NCBI RefSeq assembly: GCF_965363235.1
Contig: NC_134842.1
Coordinates: 3,933,112-3,997,111 of the forward strand
Reading direction: 5' to 3'
Length of the DNA stretch: 64,000 nucleotides
From: Mytilus galloprovincialis
Taxonomy: Eukaryota; Mollusca; Bivalvia; Mytilida; Mytilidae
A program made the position numbers and the translations under genes. Shown in pieces: positions 48,041 to 59,099 of this stretch (positions are counted from its first letter, which is position 1; the number at the start of each line of letters is the position of its first letter). Under the pieces are notes generated by a model. That model was not told the DNA's origin. It was given only the letters and a program-made list of their open reading frames with translations, and did no database searches.

Positions 48041-48799
48041 GCTTACCTCAATCAGGACATTTTCATAAACTACATTTTCCCCAGAATTTGCGTTGTTTAT
48101 TTCGTCTCCTACTTCAATAGGAGTGTTTATCATCCTTTACTTCAAAAACTGTTTCATAACAAGTGTAGAAACTAGAATGTGTTTGATCAACACCCGATAA
48201 GTCTGAAATTTATTCATTCTTCATTAAATTGTATGTGCATTTTAAATTACATTAAAGAGTAGACTTGAAAGTATATATAACAATATTAAATCGTGTTGAT
48301 ATTTTATTTTTAGTTATGTATGCACATGTGTCACCTTGGTCTTCGATATAAATATTTCAGATTTTTCTGACTTTGGGAAGAAGGCATTACATGAAGTTGG
48401 ATTTCGAAAGCAGTTTATGCCAGTCGCCACTCGGTCCTTGAGACCTTGACGTTTTTATTCATATCTTTCGCCAACCCGTGACAAGGTCAAATGCAATGCC
48501 AAGTATATAAGAATCAACAGAAACTAGGATCATGAATACTCATAGTGTGCCTGTTTATCTATAGAAATGCATAGTTAGTTGTATGTAAATAAAGACAACA
48601 GTAGTATACTGCTGTTCGAAATTCATAAATCGATTGAGAAAAAAACAAATCCGGGTTTCAAACTAAAACTGAGGGAAACACATCAATTATAAGAGAAGAA
48701 CTACGACACAAGAGAAACACAACATCAAAATGTAACAAACACAGTCTAAACGAACTATAATATAACAATGGCCATTTTCCTGACTTGTTCTTTGATAAT
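48041..48799. other. Intergenic DNA; no gene recognised
   Basis: AT-rich sequence with short frames only. 48600-48740 resembles mussel repeat DNA ('cgattgagaa', 'caaatccgggtt'; compare 40900-40950). Confidence 0.45.
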
Positions 48800-49360
48800 T
48801 TTTGCATTCTTGTCTTTTATTTTTGCTAACGTACTTTGTCTATTTATCTTTTTGTGTTTCTTTAATAGATATGACGTGGCTCTGTACTTATACATCCCAT
48901 CATTGTGTTATTGTTCTATGATATTTTTTTGTATTCCTGTCTTTCATTTTTGCTGATGTGTCTTGTCTTGATGCCTGATTGTGCTTCTTAGTTACATATT
49001 TGTATGTTTTTATAATGAATAAGATAATATTCCACAATAATGTTTGCTGCTGTGCCTTTATTTTTGACATTTTTACCCATTATGTCTGTTTTGTTTTGTT
49101 CACACATCGTTGCCAATTTAATGGAATATGATGAGAATGTCATACAAGTGAGAGGTTAAGCTAGCTATAAAACCAGGTTTAAATACCATTTTCTACATAC
49201 TAAAATGCCTGTACCAAGTCAGGAATATGGCAGTTGTTACTCATTCGTGTGATGTGTTATGGCTTCCGATTTTGCCATTTAATTATGGAGTTTCTTTTTT
49301 TTTTTTTAATTTTCCTCGGATTTCAGTATGATTGTGATTTTACCTTTTACTTTATAAAAA
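48800..49360 (+). repeat. Penelope-associated 3' region, plus-strand copy
   Basis: 'tgacgtggctctgtactta' and 'gtctttcatttttgctg' parallel 31990-32110, and 'aagtgagaggttaagc' and 'gtcaggaatatggcagtt' parallel 32605-32700. It appears to be the 3' part of another Penelope-like copy without RT. Confidence 0.6.
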
Positions 49361-49497
49361 CGAAATGTTAGTACCAATAACAATATTTTAAGATTTTACT
49401 ATGGTGCAAAAGTGATAACCTGTAACAACCATTGAATCAATGATAAGCACATTTCTATAAGTAATAGACATCTAATTGACAAAGTTTTCTCTGATTT

Positions 49498-50319
49498 CTA
49501 TTCAGGAGTAACATAAACCTTTTTAGCCTTGACATGTATCATCATCTGACTATCCAGAAATATGCCTGTCAACCAGTTTCCGTACAAACATCCGGAGTCA
49601 AGTCCAGTGGCGTAGGAATATTGCTGCAGTTTTCGTGCAGCGTCGTGTCCGAAATATACATGTTCTGGGCCTTCCCACAGCGATGCCCACGGTTTACCTA
49701 TAAGCCGATTAGCTGATGCTGTTAATGTGTCTCCGTCCTTAAATAAGCTTCTCATAGTAATAAAATTTGTATAATCCTGTTCTTCTAGTGGTGTTCCTGG
49801 GACTAAACCGCCGTGAACGATAACTGAATTCTTAGAAGGTATATGTATAGTATATGGCAGTTCCTGTATGAACCGGATGTCGTCTGCGACAAGCTCTGTA
49901 GTCCATTTGTATTTATCTGGAACAATATAATCCACACGTTCCTGTCGACTCAAACATTGCTTTAACACAGCTTCGTCATGGTTACCTCTGACAGCATAAC
50001 CGTTCAGTTCGACGCGAATTCGTCTGATGGTTGAAACGTTATGTGGTCCTTTGTTTGCTAAATCACCAACAAATATTGGCAAAAGTTGTTTACCTTTTAA
50101 CTTACTTTTTGCTAGGTGTAAAAGTTCATTAAGTTCGTCGAGACATCCATGAACATCACCAATAATAAATATTTCACGATCTTTAATATCTTCAGCTGTT
50201 AGTACAAGATGAGGTGTCTTAGGTAGATTGATATTGTTTTTACTTGACCGTTTATTAGATGTCGTTTCTGTAATTTTGTTAAATAGTGATGAGTATATGC
50301 AGTATAATAAGGCCGCCAT
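49498..50319 (-). CDS. ApaH-like (ALPH) metallophosphatase, paralogue 3
   Basis: 273 residues: GDVHG (54-58), GDLANKGP (85-92), RGNHDE (111-116), VHGG (168-171), YFGHD, then GLDSGCLYGN. All metal-binding positions are kept. Compared with paralogues 1 and 2, the spacing between the first two motifs is two residues longer (the KLKGKQ stretch) and the second motif reads LANKGP; both features are shared with paralogue 4, which defines a second subfamily. The N-terminus MAALLYCIYSSLF is hydrophobic and could be a membrane anchor or targeting signal. The acceptor CTTTTAG lies 9 nt before the ATG, as in paralogues 1 and 2. Start choice: the first Met gives the conserved hydrophobic N-terminus. Confidence 0.92.
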   Translation of the reverse strand: MAALLYCIYSSLFNKITETTSNKRSSKNNINLPKTPHLVLTAEDIKDREIFIIGDVHGCLDELNELLHLAKSKLKGKQLLPIFVGDLANKGPHNVSTIRRIRVELNGYAVRGNHDEAVLKQCLSRQERVDYIVPDKYKWTTELVADDIRFIQELPYTIHIPSKNSVIVHGGLVPGTPLEEQDYTNFITMRSLFKDGDTLTASANRLIGKPWASLWEGPEHVYFGHDAARKLQQYSYATGLDSGCLYGNWLTGIFLDSQMMIHVKAKKVYVTPE

Positions 50320-50488
50320 TATTGATATCTAAAAGAAAAAATATAGAGTGAAAAGGACAATTATTACTGTTTTCTCTTTGAAGCCACCTTTGGAAATGAT
50401 ATAGACAGTAATTATTTTCCATTAACATGGTTAACCGATTTTGCCATTTTGATGGCCACGGTAGGGTATAAAAATTACCAAAAAAAAT

Positions 50489-52310
50489 GCAACCAGATGC
50501 TCCGCAGGGCGTAGCTTTATACGACCGCAGAGGTTGAACCCTGAACGGTTGGGGCAAGTATGGACACAACATTCAAGCTGGATTCAGCTCTAAATTTGGA
50601 TTGTGATTAAATAGTTGACACAGCATATGTTTCTGACACAGAATGAATGTGTTCTAATGAACTTAAAATTTTTGTTTTCTCTTAGAGCAATTCACTATGC
50701 TGTTGAATATTAATCCTCTCAAAAAAATGTTTGAAGAAATTTTCTTTTTTATTTATGAAATTTCAAATGAGAAAAATTGAACCCAATTTTTTAAATCACA
50801 TCCCCCTTTCCCTTATTCCAAAACTAATCTCAATTAAAATTTCTAATGGAGTTTGCAACAATAACTACTCATTGAAATACATCATAAAATATTAAGATGT
50901 AAAAAAACTGCTAATTATCACTGAATGGTAAAGATTATTTTAATTTATCAGTTGGTAGTAAAAAGTGAATATACATTGTATATTGTATATAACAAAGATT
51001 TAAGTTGATTCTGGACAAAGAAAGATAACTCCAATTAAAAAAAAATCTTGCTATTGCACAATATTTTGCAATTATATATTTCTTGCTTACTATTCTGGAC
51101 AAAGAAAGATAACTCTAATTAAAAAAAAATTTGCTATTTCACAATATTGTGCAATTAGATATTTCATGCCATTGCGCAATACTGTGCAATTGAAAAGACT
51201 TGCTATTGCACAATACTTAATATAATAATTTTATATCCTGATTTGGACCAACTTGAAAACTGGGCCCATAATAAAAAATCTAAGTACATTTTTGGATTCA
51301 GCATATCAAAGAACCCCAAGATTTCAATTTTTGTTAAAATCAGACTAAGTTTAATTTTGGACCCTTTGGACTTTAGTGTAGACCAATTTGAAAACAGGAC
51401 CAAAAATGAAGAATCTACATACACAGTTAGATTTGGTATATCAAAGAACCCCATTTATTCAATTTTTGATGAAATCAAACAAAGTTTAATTTTGGACCCC
51501 GATTTGGACCAACTTGAAAACTGGGCCAATAATCAAGAATCTAAGTACATTTTTAGATTCAGCATATCAAAGAACCTAACTGATTCATTTTTTGTCAAAA
51601 TCAAACTAAGTTTAATTTTGGACCCTTTGGACCTTAATGTAGACCAATTTGAAAACGGGACCAAAAGTTAAGAATCTACATACACAGTCATGACAGTTAG
51701 ATTCGGCATATCAAAGAACCCCAATTATTCAATTTTGATGAAATCAAACAAAGTTTAATTTTGGACCCTTTGGGCCCCTTATTCTGTTGGGACCAAAACT
51801 CCCAAAATCAATACCAACCTTCCTTTTATGGTCATAAACCTTGTGTTTAAATTTCATAGATTTCTATTTACTTATACTAACGTTATGGTGCGAAAACCAA
51901 GAAAAATGCTTATTTGGGTCCCTTTTTGGCCCCTAATTCCTAAACTGTTGGGACCTAAACTCCCAAAATCAATACCAACCTTCCTTTTGTAGTTATTAAC
52001 ATTGTATTTAAATTTCATAGATTTCTATTGACTTAAACTAAAGTTATAGTGCGAAAACCAAGAAAATGCTTATTTGGGCCCTTTTTGGCCCTTAATTCCT
52101 AAAATGTTGGGACCAAAACTCCCAAAATCAATACCAACCTTCCTTTTGTGGTCATAAACCTTGTGTTAAAATTTCATAGATTTCCATTCACTTTTACTAA
52201 AGTTAGAGTGCGAAAACTAAAAGTATTCGGACGACGACGACGACGCAGACGACGACGCCAACGTGATAGCAATATACGACGAAAATTTTGTCAAATTTTG
52301 CGGTCGTATA
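50489..52310 (+). mobile_element. Tandem-core non-autonomous element, family 2, copy A
   Basis: It begins 'gcaaccagatgctccgcagg' and ends 'ttttgcggtcgtat'. A perfect 14-bp inverted repeat (TTTATACGACCGCA / TGCGGTCGTATAAA) lies just inside and at the ends. The core has about four units of 'gatttggaccaacttgaaaa'-type repeats (period about 120-130 bp), then about three units of 'gggaccaaaactcccaaaat'-type repeats (period about 130 bp), then a GAC microsatellite (52229-52262). It has no coding capacity. Copy B at 60039-62154 has the same structure. Confidence 0.85.
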
Positions 52311-52627
52311 AAAACCATACTTTACTGAAGTGGGAACGAAATCGATATCAAATGAAACTAGAGGCTCTCAAGAGCCTGTATCGCTCACCTGATTCTACTT
52401 GGGTTTTTGAAATCATATAAAAAAATATAAAATTTGGCTAAAAGTGACAACACAACCTCATTTATAAGGAAAGGAACATGTTTAATTTCATTCAAAAGTC
52501 ACCCACTGGCGGCCATCTTGGATAATGGATCGGCTACAAAGTAACAACACTTGGTCAGCACCACATTAGGAACATTCATGCCATGTTTGATTTCATTCCA
52601 TTCAGTGGTTCTCTAAAAGAAGTCATT

Positions 52628-53508
52628 CAACCTTACATCTTTCTGGTAATTGTTATCAAACTCTTCAGTCAAAGGTACAAGAAGATTTACATGGTGTAGA
52701 GGCATGGTGCAATGATAACAATATGTTCATCAATAAAAATAAAACAAAATATATGATTATTGCAACGAAGCAAAGAGCAATGCCACATTACAATGAGAGT
52801 TGTTTAACTATTAACAATCAAGTGATACAATCTTCCACATGCGAAAGTCTTTTAGGCATTAAAATTGACCCTTCCCTCACATGGACAACCCAAATTGACT
52901 TGATCTGCTCAAAAATATCATCTAGACTATATCTACTATTAAAGATTAAAAAATTTCTAAATCTAGACTGCAGAAAATTATTCTATAATGGTTATATCTT
53001 GCCACTTATTGATTATTGTTGTATAGTGTGGAGTAGTTGTAGCAGTCAGGGTTTAAAAAGGATATTAAAATTACAAATCCGTACCCCTTGAGAAATGCTG
53101 TTCAAGGAAACCTCATACTCCCTAAACCAAAAACAGAATTATTCAAAAAATCTTTTATGTATTCTGGACCATTCTTGTGAAATAATTTGCCAATACCGTT
53201 AACAAATATTACAAATATTAATTCTTTCAAATACAAAATAACAGATCATTTATTAAAATCAACCTAGCTGTATAAATAATATAAAAAACTGATCATGTCA
53301 TCATGTTTATTTTTTCATCACATTTTATCAAGTTGTATTGAACATTATTATCACACTTGACTTTTTATGCTAATGTATGTATGCAATGTACTAGTATATG
53401 TTTGTGTTTTGTTTCATTTTTCATTACGAGGGCCTCAGGAAAGATTAGTTATATAGCTAACTGTGTAACCCTCTTAAAATAAAGTATTGTTGTTGTTGTT
53501 GTTGTTGT
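52628..53508 (+). mobile_element. 5'-truncated LINE inserted in the family 3 element
   Basis: The frame at 52628-53091 reads STLHLSGNCYQTLQSKVQED, then NNMFINKNKTKYMIIATK, LLGIKIDPSLTW and LIDYCCIVWSSCSSQGLKRI: the thumb region of a jockey/CR1-type RT. After a break with an internal deletion (roughly 60-70 codons compared with the usual family length) comes LILPKPKTELFKKSFMYSGP. It ends AATAAAG and a TTG-type simple repeat tail (53485-53508). The junctions fall in a 166-bp unit between 'agaagtcatt' and 'tcccatagg'; about 10 bp of target is missing and no duplication is seen. Confidence 0.8.
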
Positions 53509-53519
53509 TTCCCATAGGT

Positions 53520-54840
53520 TCCTATGTTAAACTAAGTCCCACGCTGGCGGCCATCTTGGATGATGGATCGGCTACAAAGTAACAACACTTGGTCAGCACC
53601 ACATAAGGAACATTCATGCCATGTTTGGTTTCGTTCCATTCAGTGGTTCACTAGAAGAAGTCATTTGTATGCATTTCCCATAGGGTCCTATGTTAAACTA
53701 AGTCCCCCGCTGGCGGCCATCTTGGATGATGGATCAGCTACAAAGTAACAACACTTGGTCAGCACCCCATAAGGAACATTCATGCTATGTTTGGTTTTAT
53801 TCCATTCAGTGGTTCTCTAAAAGAAGTCATTTGTATGCATTTCCCATAGGGTCCTATGATAAACTAAGTCCCCGGCTGGTGGCCATCTTGGATGATGGAT
53901 CAGCAACAAAGTAACAACACTTGGTCAGCACCTTATAAGGAACATTCATGCCATGTTTGGTTTCATTCCATTCAGTGGTTCTCTAAAAGAAGTCATTTGT
54001 ATGCATTTCCCATAGGGTCCTATGTTAAACTAAGTCCCTCGCTGACGGCCATCTTGGATGATGGATCGGCTACAAAGTAACAACACTTGGTCAGCACCCC
54101 ATTAGGTACATTCATGCTATGTTTGGTTTTATTTCATTCAGTGGTTCTCTAAAAGAAGTCATTTGTATGCATTTCCCATAGGGTCCTATGTTAAACTAAG
54201 TACCCTGCTGGGGGCCATCTTTGATGATGGATCGGCTACAAAGTAACAACAATTGGTCAGCACCACATAAGGAACATTCATGTCATGTTTGGTTTCATTC
54301 CATTCAGTGGTTCACTAGAAGAAGTCATTTGTATGCATTTCCGATAGGGTCCTATGTTAAACTAAGTCCCCGCTGGCGGCCATCTTGGATAATGGATCGG
54401 CTACAAAGTAACAACAATTGGTCAGCACTCCATAAGGAACATTCATGCAATGTTTGGTTTCATTCCATTTAGTGGTTCTCTAGAAGAAGTCATTTGTATG
54501 CATTTCCCATAGGGTCCTATGTTAAACTAAGTCCCCCGCTGGCGGCCATCTTGGATGATGGATCGGCTACAAAGTAACAACACTTGGTCAGCACCTCATA
54601 AGGAACATTCATGCCATGTTTGTTTTCATTCCATTCAGTGGTTCTCTAAAAGAAGTCATTTGTATGCATTTCCCATAGCGTCCTATGTTAAACTAAGTCC
54701 CCCGCTGGCGGCCATCTTGGATGATGGATCGGCTACAAAGTAACAACACTTGGTCAGCCCCTCATAAGGAACATTCATGCCATGTTTGGTTCCATTCCAT
54801 TCAGTGGTTCTCTAGAAGAAGTTCAAAATGTAAATTGTTA
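53520..54840 (+). repeat. 166-bp tandem repeat core of the family 3 element, about 8 units
   Basis: Units start near 53560, 53726, 53892, 54058, 54223, 54389, 54555 and 54721 ('gatggatcggctacaaagta'). Each could encode about 62 codons beginning MMD, but frames are lost because 166 is not a multiple of three, so these are not genes. Each unit includes a GCCATCTTGG block. Confidence 0.9.
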
Positions 54841-54944
54841 ACGACGACGACGACGGACGACGCCGGACGACGGACGACGACGACGGACGACGGACGCCAA
54901 GTGGTGAGAAAAGCTCACTTGGCCCTTCGGGCCTGGTGAGCTAA

Positions 54945-55740
54945 AAACGACATGCATATGATTGCGTTATGCGATTGCCGAATTTCTAACGAGAGAGTTC
55001 AAGGCGAAGTAACAGCTGTTACGTAAAATCTGTCGGGGAATTGGAGTACGGGAAGACAATTTAATAACTATACATTTGTGTCAGTGTCTTAGACCCCGTT
55101 CACACACATATATATATATATGTAACCCACTCATTGTTGCCATTCTCTATTCTATCAACTATTTTGTTAAAACTAGTTGATTCGTGACTTAACATGACAA
55201 AGTCGATGAAATGGCCATTTGGGATGGGATTTTGATCCATCTTATATTTTATTAAATTCCGTTTGTGATGCTAAACATGTTCAAAAAACTATTCAATCGA
55301 CTCTGACATGCATTTATCATTTAAAAGTCTTAAATCTTATACATAAATTCACACTTTTATAACACGGTCATGTATTTAATCGCGACCAACGACCCGGTAA
55401 CTCGCCATGCACTTACTGACAAATTTATGTAGTTTACTAGTAGCGTATATTCCAAATGAAACTAACAAATAAACGTTGTTAAAATACCGGCATACTAAAT
55501 ACGATTAGTTTTGTTGTATATATCCAGAAATGTTTATTTGACTTTTAGTTTTCTACTTACAAATGTTAACTTTCGTACATGTGTTAAAAATGTTGTCGAT
55601 TTACTGAAATATTCTGAAACAGAAACAAGATAGAGTGTCAGCATAACAGAAAGGTATTGTAGAGAATAACTTAGAAATAATTCTTCCGATGTTTGGCATT
55701 TTCCTTACCTCACTATAAGTAAAACATGAGGAGGAATAAG
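54945..55740. other. Intergenic DNA; no gene recognised
   Basis: AT-rich, apparently single-copy sequence upstream of ALPH paralogue 4. No coding frame or repeat is recognised beyond a short TA microsatellite near 55107-55121. Confidence 0.45.
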
Positions 55741-55747
55741 TCAATTT

Positions 55748-55891
55748 CAGAGGCGGATTTAGGGGGGGGGGGCCTTTTTGGAAAAAAATTTGGTTGCTTA
55801 TATAGGGAATCATTGACGCGTGACTGGAGCGGGCCCCCTCTTAGGTCAGTCAGTGGGCCCCCAGTTATGAAAATTTCTGGATCCGCCACTG
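55748..55891. mobile_element. 144-bp MITE, hAT-like ends, AATTT flanks
   Basis: The ends CAGAGGCGGATTTAG and, inverted, CAGTGGCGGATCCAG match at 12 of 15 positions. AATTT flanks both sides (55743-55747 and 55892-55896). CAG-type ends suggest a hAT relative, but the flanking duplication is shorter than the usual 8 bp. There is no coding sequence. Confidence 0.7.
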
Positions 55892-56164
55892 AATTTGTTT
55901 GTTGAAGTCGTTTGATAGTTGTTCAGGGTCAGATATATTGCTTGGAAAAATTGTCGTAGAAAAAATATTTGGTTTGCGTGACCACAGCCCTTACCATTTT
56001 ATCATTTTTTGCATTGTTCGTACTTTACCAAAACGCATTGAAATTTATGAATTCATTTCATTCGTAGGCGCTGATAAAGCAATAGAGCTGCACCGTTCCT
56101 CAGTTGTCTGCAAAGAGAGACCGAACGAAGAAAGAATCTGATTACTACATTGGTATCAGTCTAA

Positions 56165-57016
56165 ATGTACAGTGCTTCAATGACATCCTTGTTAATTATT
56201 ATAACATCGCTACTGAGAACCAGAAAGCCGATATCTACCGTGAGAAGGTTCACTAAATATAAACTTCCGCTTCCAAAATCTCTCCATCTTACTTTAGAAA
56301 ATAGCTTTATACAAGGTAGAGACATTTTCATTATTGGTGATGTCCATGGGTGTTTGGACGAACTAGAAGAGCTCCTCGAATTAGCTAAGCTAGAAATAAA
56401 AGAAAAGAAAATGTTACCTATATTTGTGGGTGATTTGGCGAACAAAGGACCGCGTAATTTAATGACCATCAGGAAAGTCCGACAGATGGATGCTTTAGCT
56501 GTACGGGGAAATCACGAAGAAGCAATAATTCAACATTATTTAAATTTGCAAAATGATTTAAACTATGTTATACCAGAGGTATTCAAATGGATCACGGAGC
56601 TTAACACGGACGATATCACTTATCTCTTAGAATTGCCGTACACCATATCTATTCCGTGGAGGAATATACTAATTGTACATGCTGGGTTAGTGCCCGGGAT
56701 TCCAATTCATCAACAAAATCTTGATAACTTTATTCATATTAGAAACTTATATCAAGATAACGATGGTAACTTATTAGCTTCAGAACTGCCATTTCAGGGT
56801 GAGGCTTGGGCCTCTTTGTGGTCAGGACCTGAACATGTATATTTTGGTCATGATGCTTCAAGAAAATTGCAACAGCATCCATATGCGACCGGACTTGACA
56901 CGGGTTGTTTATATGGTAATATGCTTTCGGGAATATTTATTAACAGTAAGAAAATGTTACAAGTAAAAGCCAAGAAGGTATATTCGGAACCAAAAGGTTT
57001 TAAAACACCTAAATGA
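56165..57016 (+). CDS. ApaH-like (ALPH) metallophosphatase, paralogue 4
   Basis: 283 residues, on the opposite strand to the other three. Motifs: GDVHG (58-62), GDLANKGP (89-96), RGNHEE (114-119), then VHAG in place of VHGG, YFGHD and GLDTGCLYGN. The His of VHAG, the metal ligand, is kept. The LANKGP motif and the two-residue-longer spacing group it with paralogue 3. The N-terminus MYSASMTSLLIIITSLLRTR is hydrophobic then basic: a possible signal anchor or mitochondrial signal. A possible acceptor (TTGGTATCAG) lies 5 nt before the ATG, a different distance from the other copies. A poly(A) signal AATAAA follows at about 57077. It is presumed active; substrate unknown. Confidence 0.92.
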   Translation: MYSASMTSLLIIITSLLRTRKPISTVRRFTKYKLPLPKSLHLTLENSFIQGRDIFIIGDVHGCLDELEELLELAKLEIKEKKMLPIFVGDLANKGPRNLMTIRKVRQMDALAVRGNHEEAIIQHYLNLQNDLNYVIPEVFKWITELNTDDITYLLELPYTISIPWRNILIVHAGLVPGIPIHQQNLDNFIHIRNLYQDNDGNLLASELPFQGEAWASLWSGPEHVYFGHDASRKLQQHPYATGLDTGCLYGNMLSGIFINSKKMLQVKAKKVYSEPKGFKTPK

Positions 57017-57259
57017 ATAATTTATAACATGTATAGTGAAGTTATGTATATATACAACAAAAATGAATATTTTTATAATAAAAATCTTCATTACTTGTGG
57101 TTCTTGTTTAAGGATTTGTTCATATATTTTTTACTCTTTATACATGACAATTTTATAACATATTACACATATTATATATTTGAACACTTCATCATGATCA
57201 TTGGGCATTACAACTATAAGCATGATATAGTCTTCAGTCTTCTCATGATATATTAGAAG

Positions 57260-58190
57260 TTAGTAATGTATATGTTATTTTACAAAGATAACATAGGCTC
57301 GTAACTTTCGTTATTTTTCTTTTGTTTAGTTATTGTCCCATAGACATGGACGAAAATCTCAACAGCTCATTATATTCATGGGTATTTATTATAAACAAAA
57401 AGGATTTCAGAAAAGAACATTTGAACCTGCTTTGTTTTACAGAAGTTCAGTTTTTCTATACTTCAATCCAATATGTATGAAACAGTAGCCGCTTAGGCAA
57501 ACAAAACCAAAAAACTTCTGAATGGTACCAAGCTTGTAACTTAGTACTTGTTCAAAATGATCAATATGAGCGAATCAATACTACGATCGAACACAAGACC
57601 CACGATGATATGGGATTAAACCAGTTTTACGTGTTTGACAAAAGCCTCCACTTTTGGCTATGTAGACCATACATACATATTCTGTAATACTTAAACATGC
57701 AATATAAACCTGCGCAGTGCAGATACCAATAGGACAAATAACTTAAGTTATATCAACTGTAGTATATTTTTGCTTATCTAAAAGACTATGTACCATTATT
57801 ACAACATCTTGATGCATTCAATAAACTTAAACACATTCTAAACCCCATCCCTAAACTTGTTTGTCATATTGGAGTCTTCATAAAACAGTCTTTAGAACTG
57901 AGGGAGTCAGACCCATGTCAGGCAAGGTTATGATGGTGTTTTTTTTTACATACATTTATAATTGAACTCTAATGTTCTATTATTCTATATATTGTATTGT
58001 ATTATTTTGTATTTCATTGTATTACATTGTATTTCACTGTATTGCATTGTATAGTATAAAATTATTGTTTGATTGTATTGCTTGACCCTCATGGGTGTAA
58101 TTTTGCAATAAAGATTATAATCTTTAAAAATAAATGATTTGCTATTTTAATACATGTATATACTTTTGATTAGATCGTATGGAAGTGTAA
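57260..58190. other. Intergenic DNA; no gene recognised
   Basis: No coding frame. A degenerate TTGTA-type simple repeat occupies about 57985-58065, followed by 'gaccctcatgggtgtaattt' and 'gcaataaag', which looks like the 3' tail of a retroelement. Confidence 0.45.
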
Positions 58191-58194
58191 AGAG

Positions 58195-58900
58195 TCGAAA
58201 CAGGAATGCACAGGCCGAAATGTCTCGTCTGATTTACTTGTCACGATTGAATTTGTGTTGAGAGCTGGTAATATTAAGGTTTTACTACAAGTAACACATT
58301 AACTGAACATTTACAATGATCAAATAAAACATGAGGCCATGGTCAGATGCATACTGCCAGTTGACTTGCACACATAGCTTACACTCATTCAATGCACCAA
58401 ATATAGTAAGCCTATCGCCAATAGCCCTGAGAGACACTCAAATTGATTATTGACCAATAAGTTACCATAAAAATGAGGTCAAGGCTAGATGAACCTGCAA
58501 GCCAATATTTACACTATGCAACCAACCAGTCACCAAAATATAAAGTTGACATGTAGCTTATTGAAACAAAAATTGTTTGATTTATCTAAATAAACAGATC
58601 TAGATAAACACATGAATATATTATCTTGGCCTATGAAACAATGAGGTGAAGGTCAAATAAAATCGCCCAGAGACATGTAGACCTTACAATCTTTTCATAC
58701 ACAAAATACGGTGGCCCTTTTGTTTATAGTACCTGACAAAAAGACCAAATCAAAAGTTGGACATGTACACTGCATGCAAATGAGGTCAAGGACAATGGGC
58801 ATATGACAGACGGAAAGTTTGTATTATAAGGCATCTGCATATATAAAAGACATAATGCATCCAGGTCTTCTACCTTTTGAAATATAAGGCTTTATTAAAA
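58195..58900 (+). mobile_element. Tandem-core element, family 1, diverged copy 3
   Basis: It starts with sequence like copy 2 ('gccgaaatgtctcgtct'), carries several decayed 'aaaatgaggtcaagg' units and ends 'gcatccaggtcttctacctt' with 'aaatataaggcttt'. The GCC microsatellite and terminal hairpin are missing. It is clearly older than copies 1 and 2. Confidence 0.65.
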
Positions 58901-59099
58901 TCCACTACTGGATAGTGAGCTCTGTCTCGTATTCTCCGACTTTCGTCCCAAGCTTGAAAGAAACTATGAAATTAGTCGATGAAACAGAAACCCAAAGCCA
59001 TAAATAAGCAAAAGAGTATATAGAAGGCGACCAAATAGTGTTTCCTTAAACAACTTGCTTCTATAATATTACAAATAACAAGAATGTGTTCCCAGTACA

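Larger units (their letters stand above)
52353..54944 (+). mobile_element. Tandem-core non-autonomous element, family 3, Helitron-like ends
   Basis: The 5' end carries the hairpin AGGCTCT-CA-AGAGCCT (52362-52377). The 3' end has a microsatellite of 'gacgacgg' words (54842-54897), then a long hairpin (GCTCACTTGGCCC / GGGCCTGGTGAGC, 54913-54940) followed directly by CTAA, which fits the CTRR terminus of Helitrons. Between lie about nine 166-bp tandem units, each with 'ggcggccatcttgga'-like sequence. A truncated LINE interrupts the first unit. The architecture matches bivalve Helitron-related non-autonomous elements. No Rep/helicase is present. Confidence 0.75.

Noticed and set aside
51203-51671. 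Frames of 83 and 142 codons
   Set aside because: They read through the tandem core of a family 2 non-autonomous element. The repeats, not selection, keep them open.
53560-54939. Series of similar 62-72-codon frames beginning MMD
   Set aside because: They come from the 166-bp repeat unit of a transposable element, and each ends where the frame shifts in the next unit.
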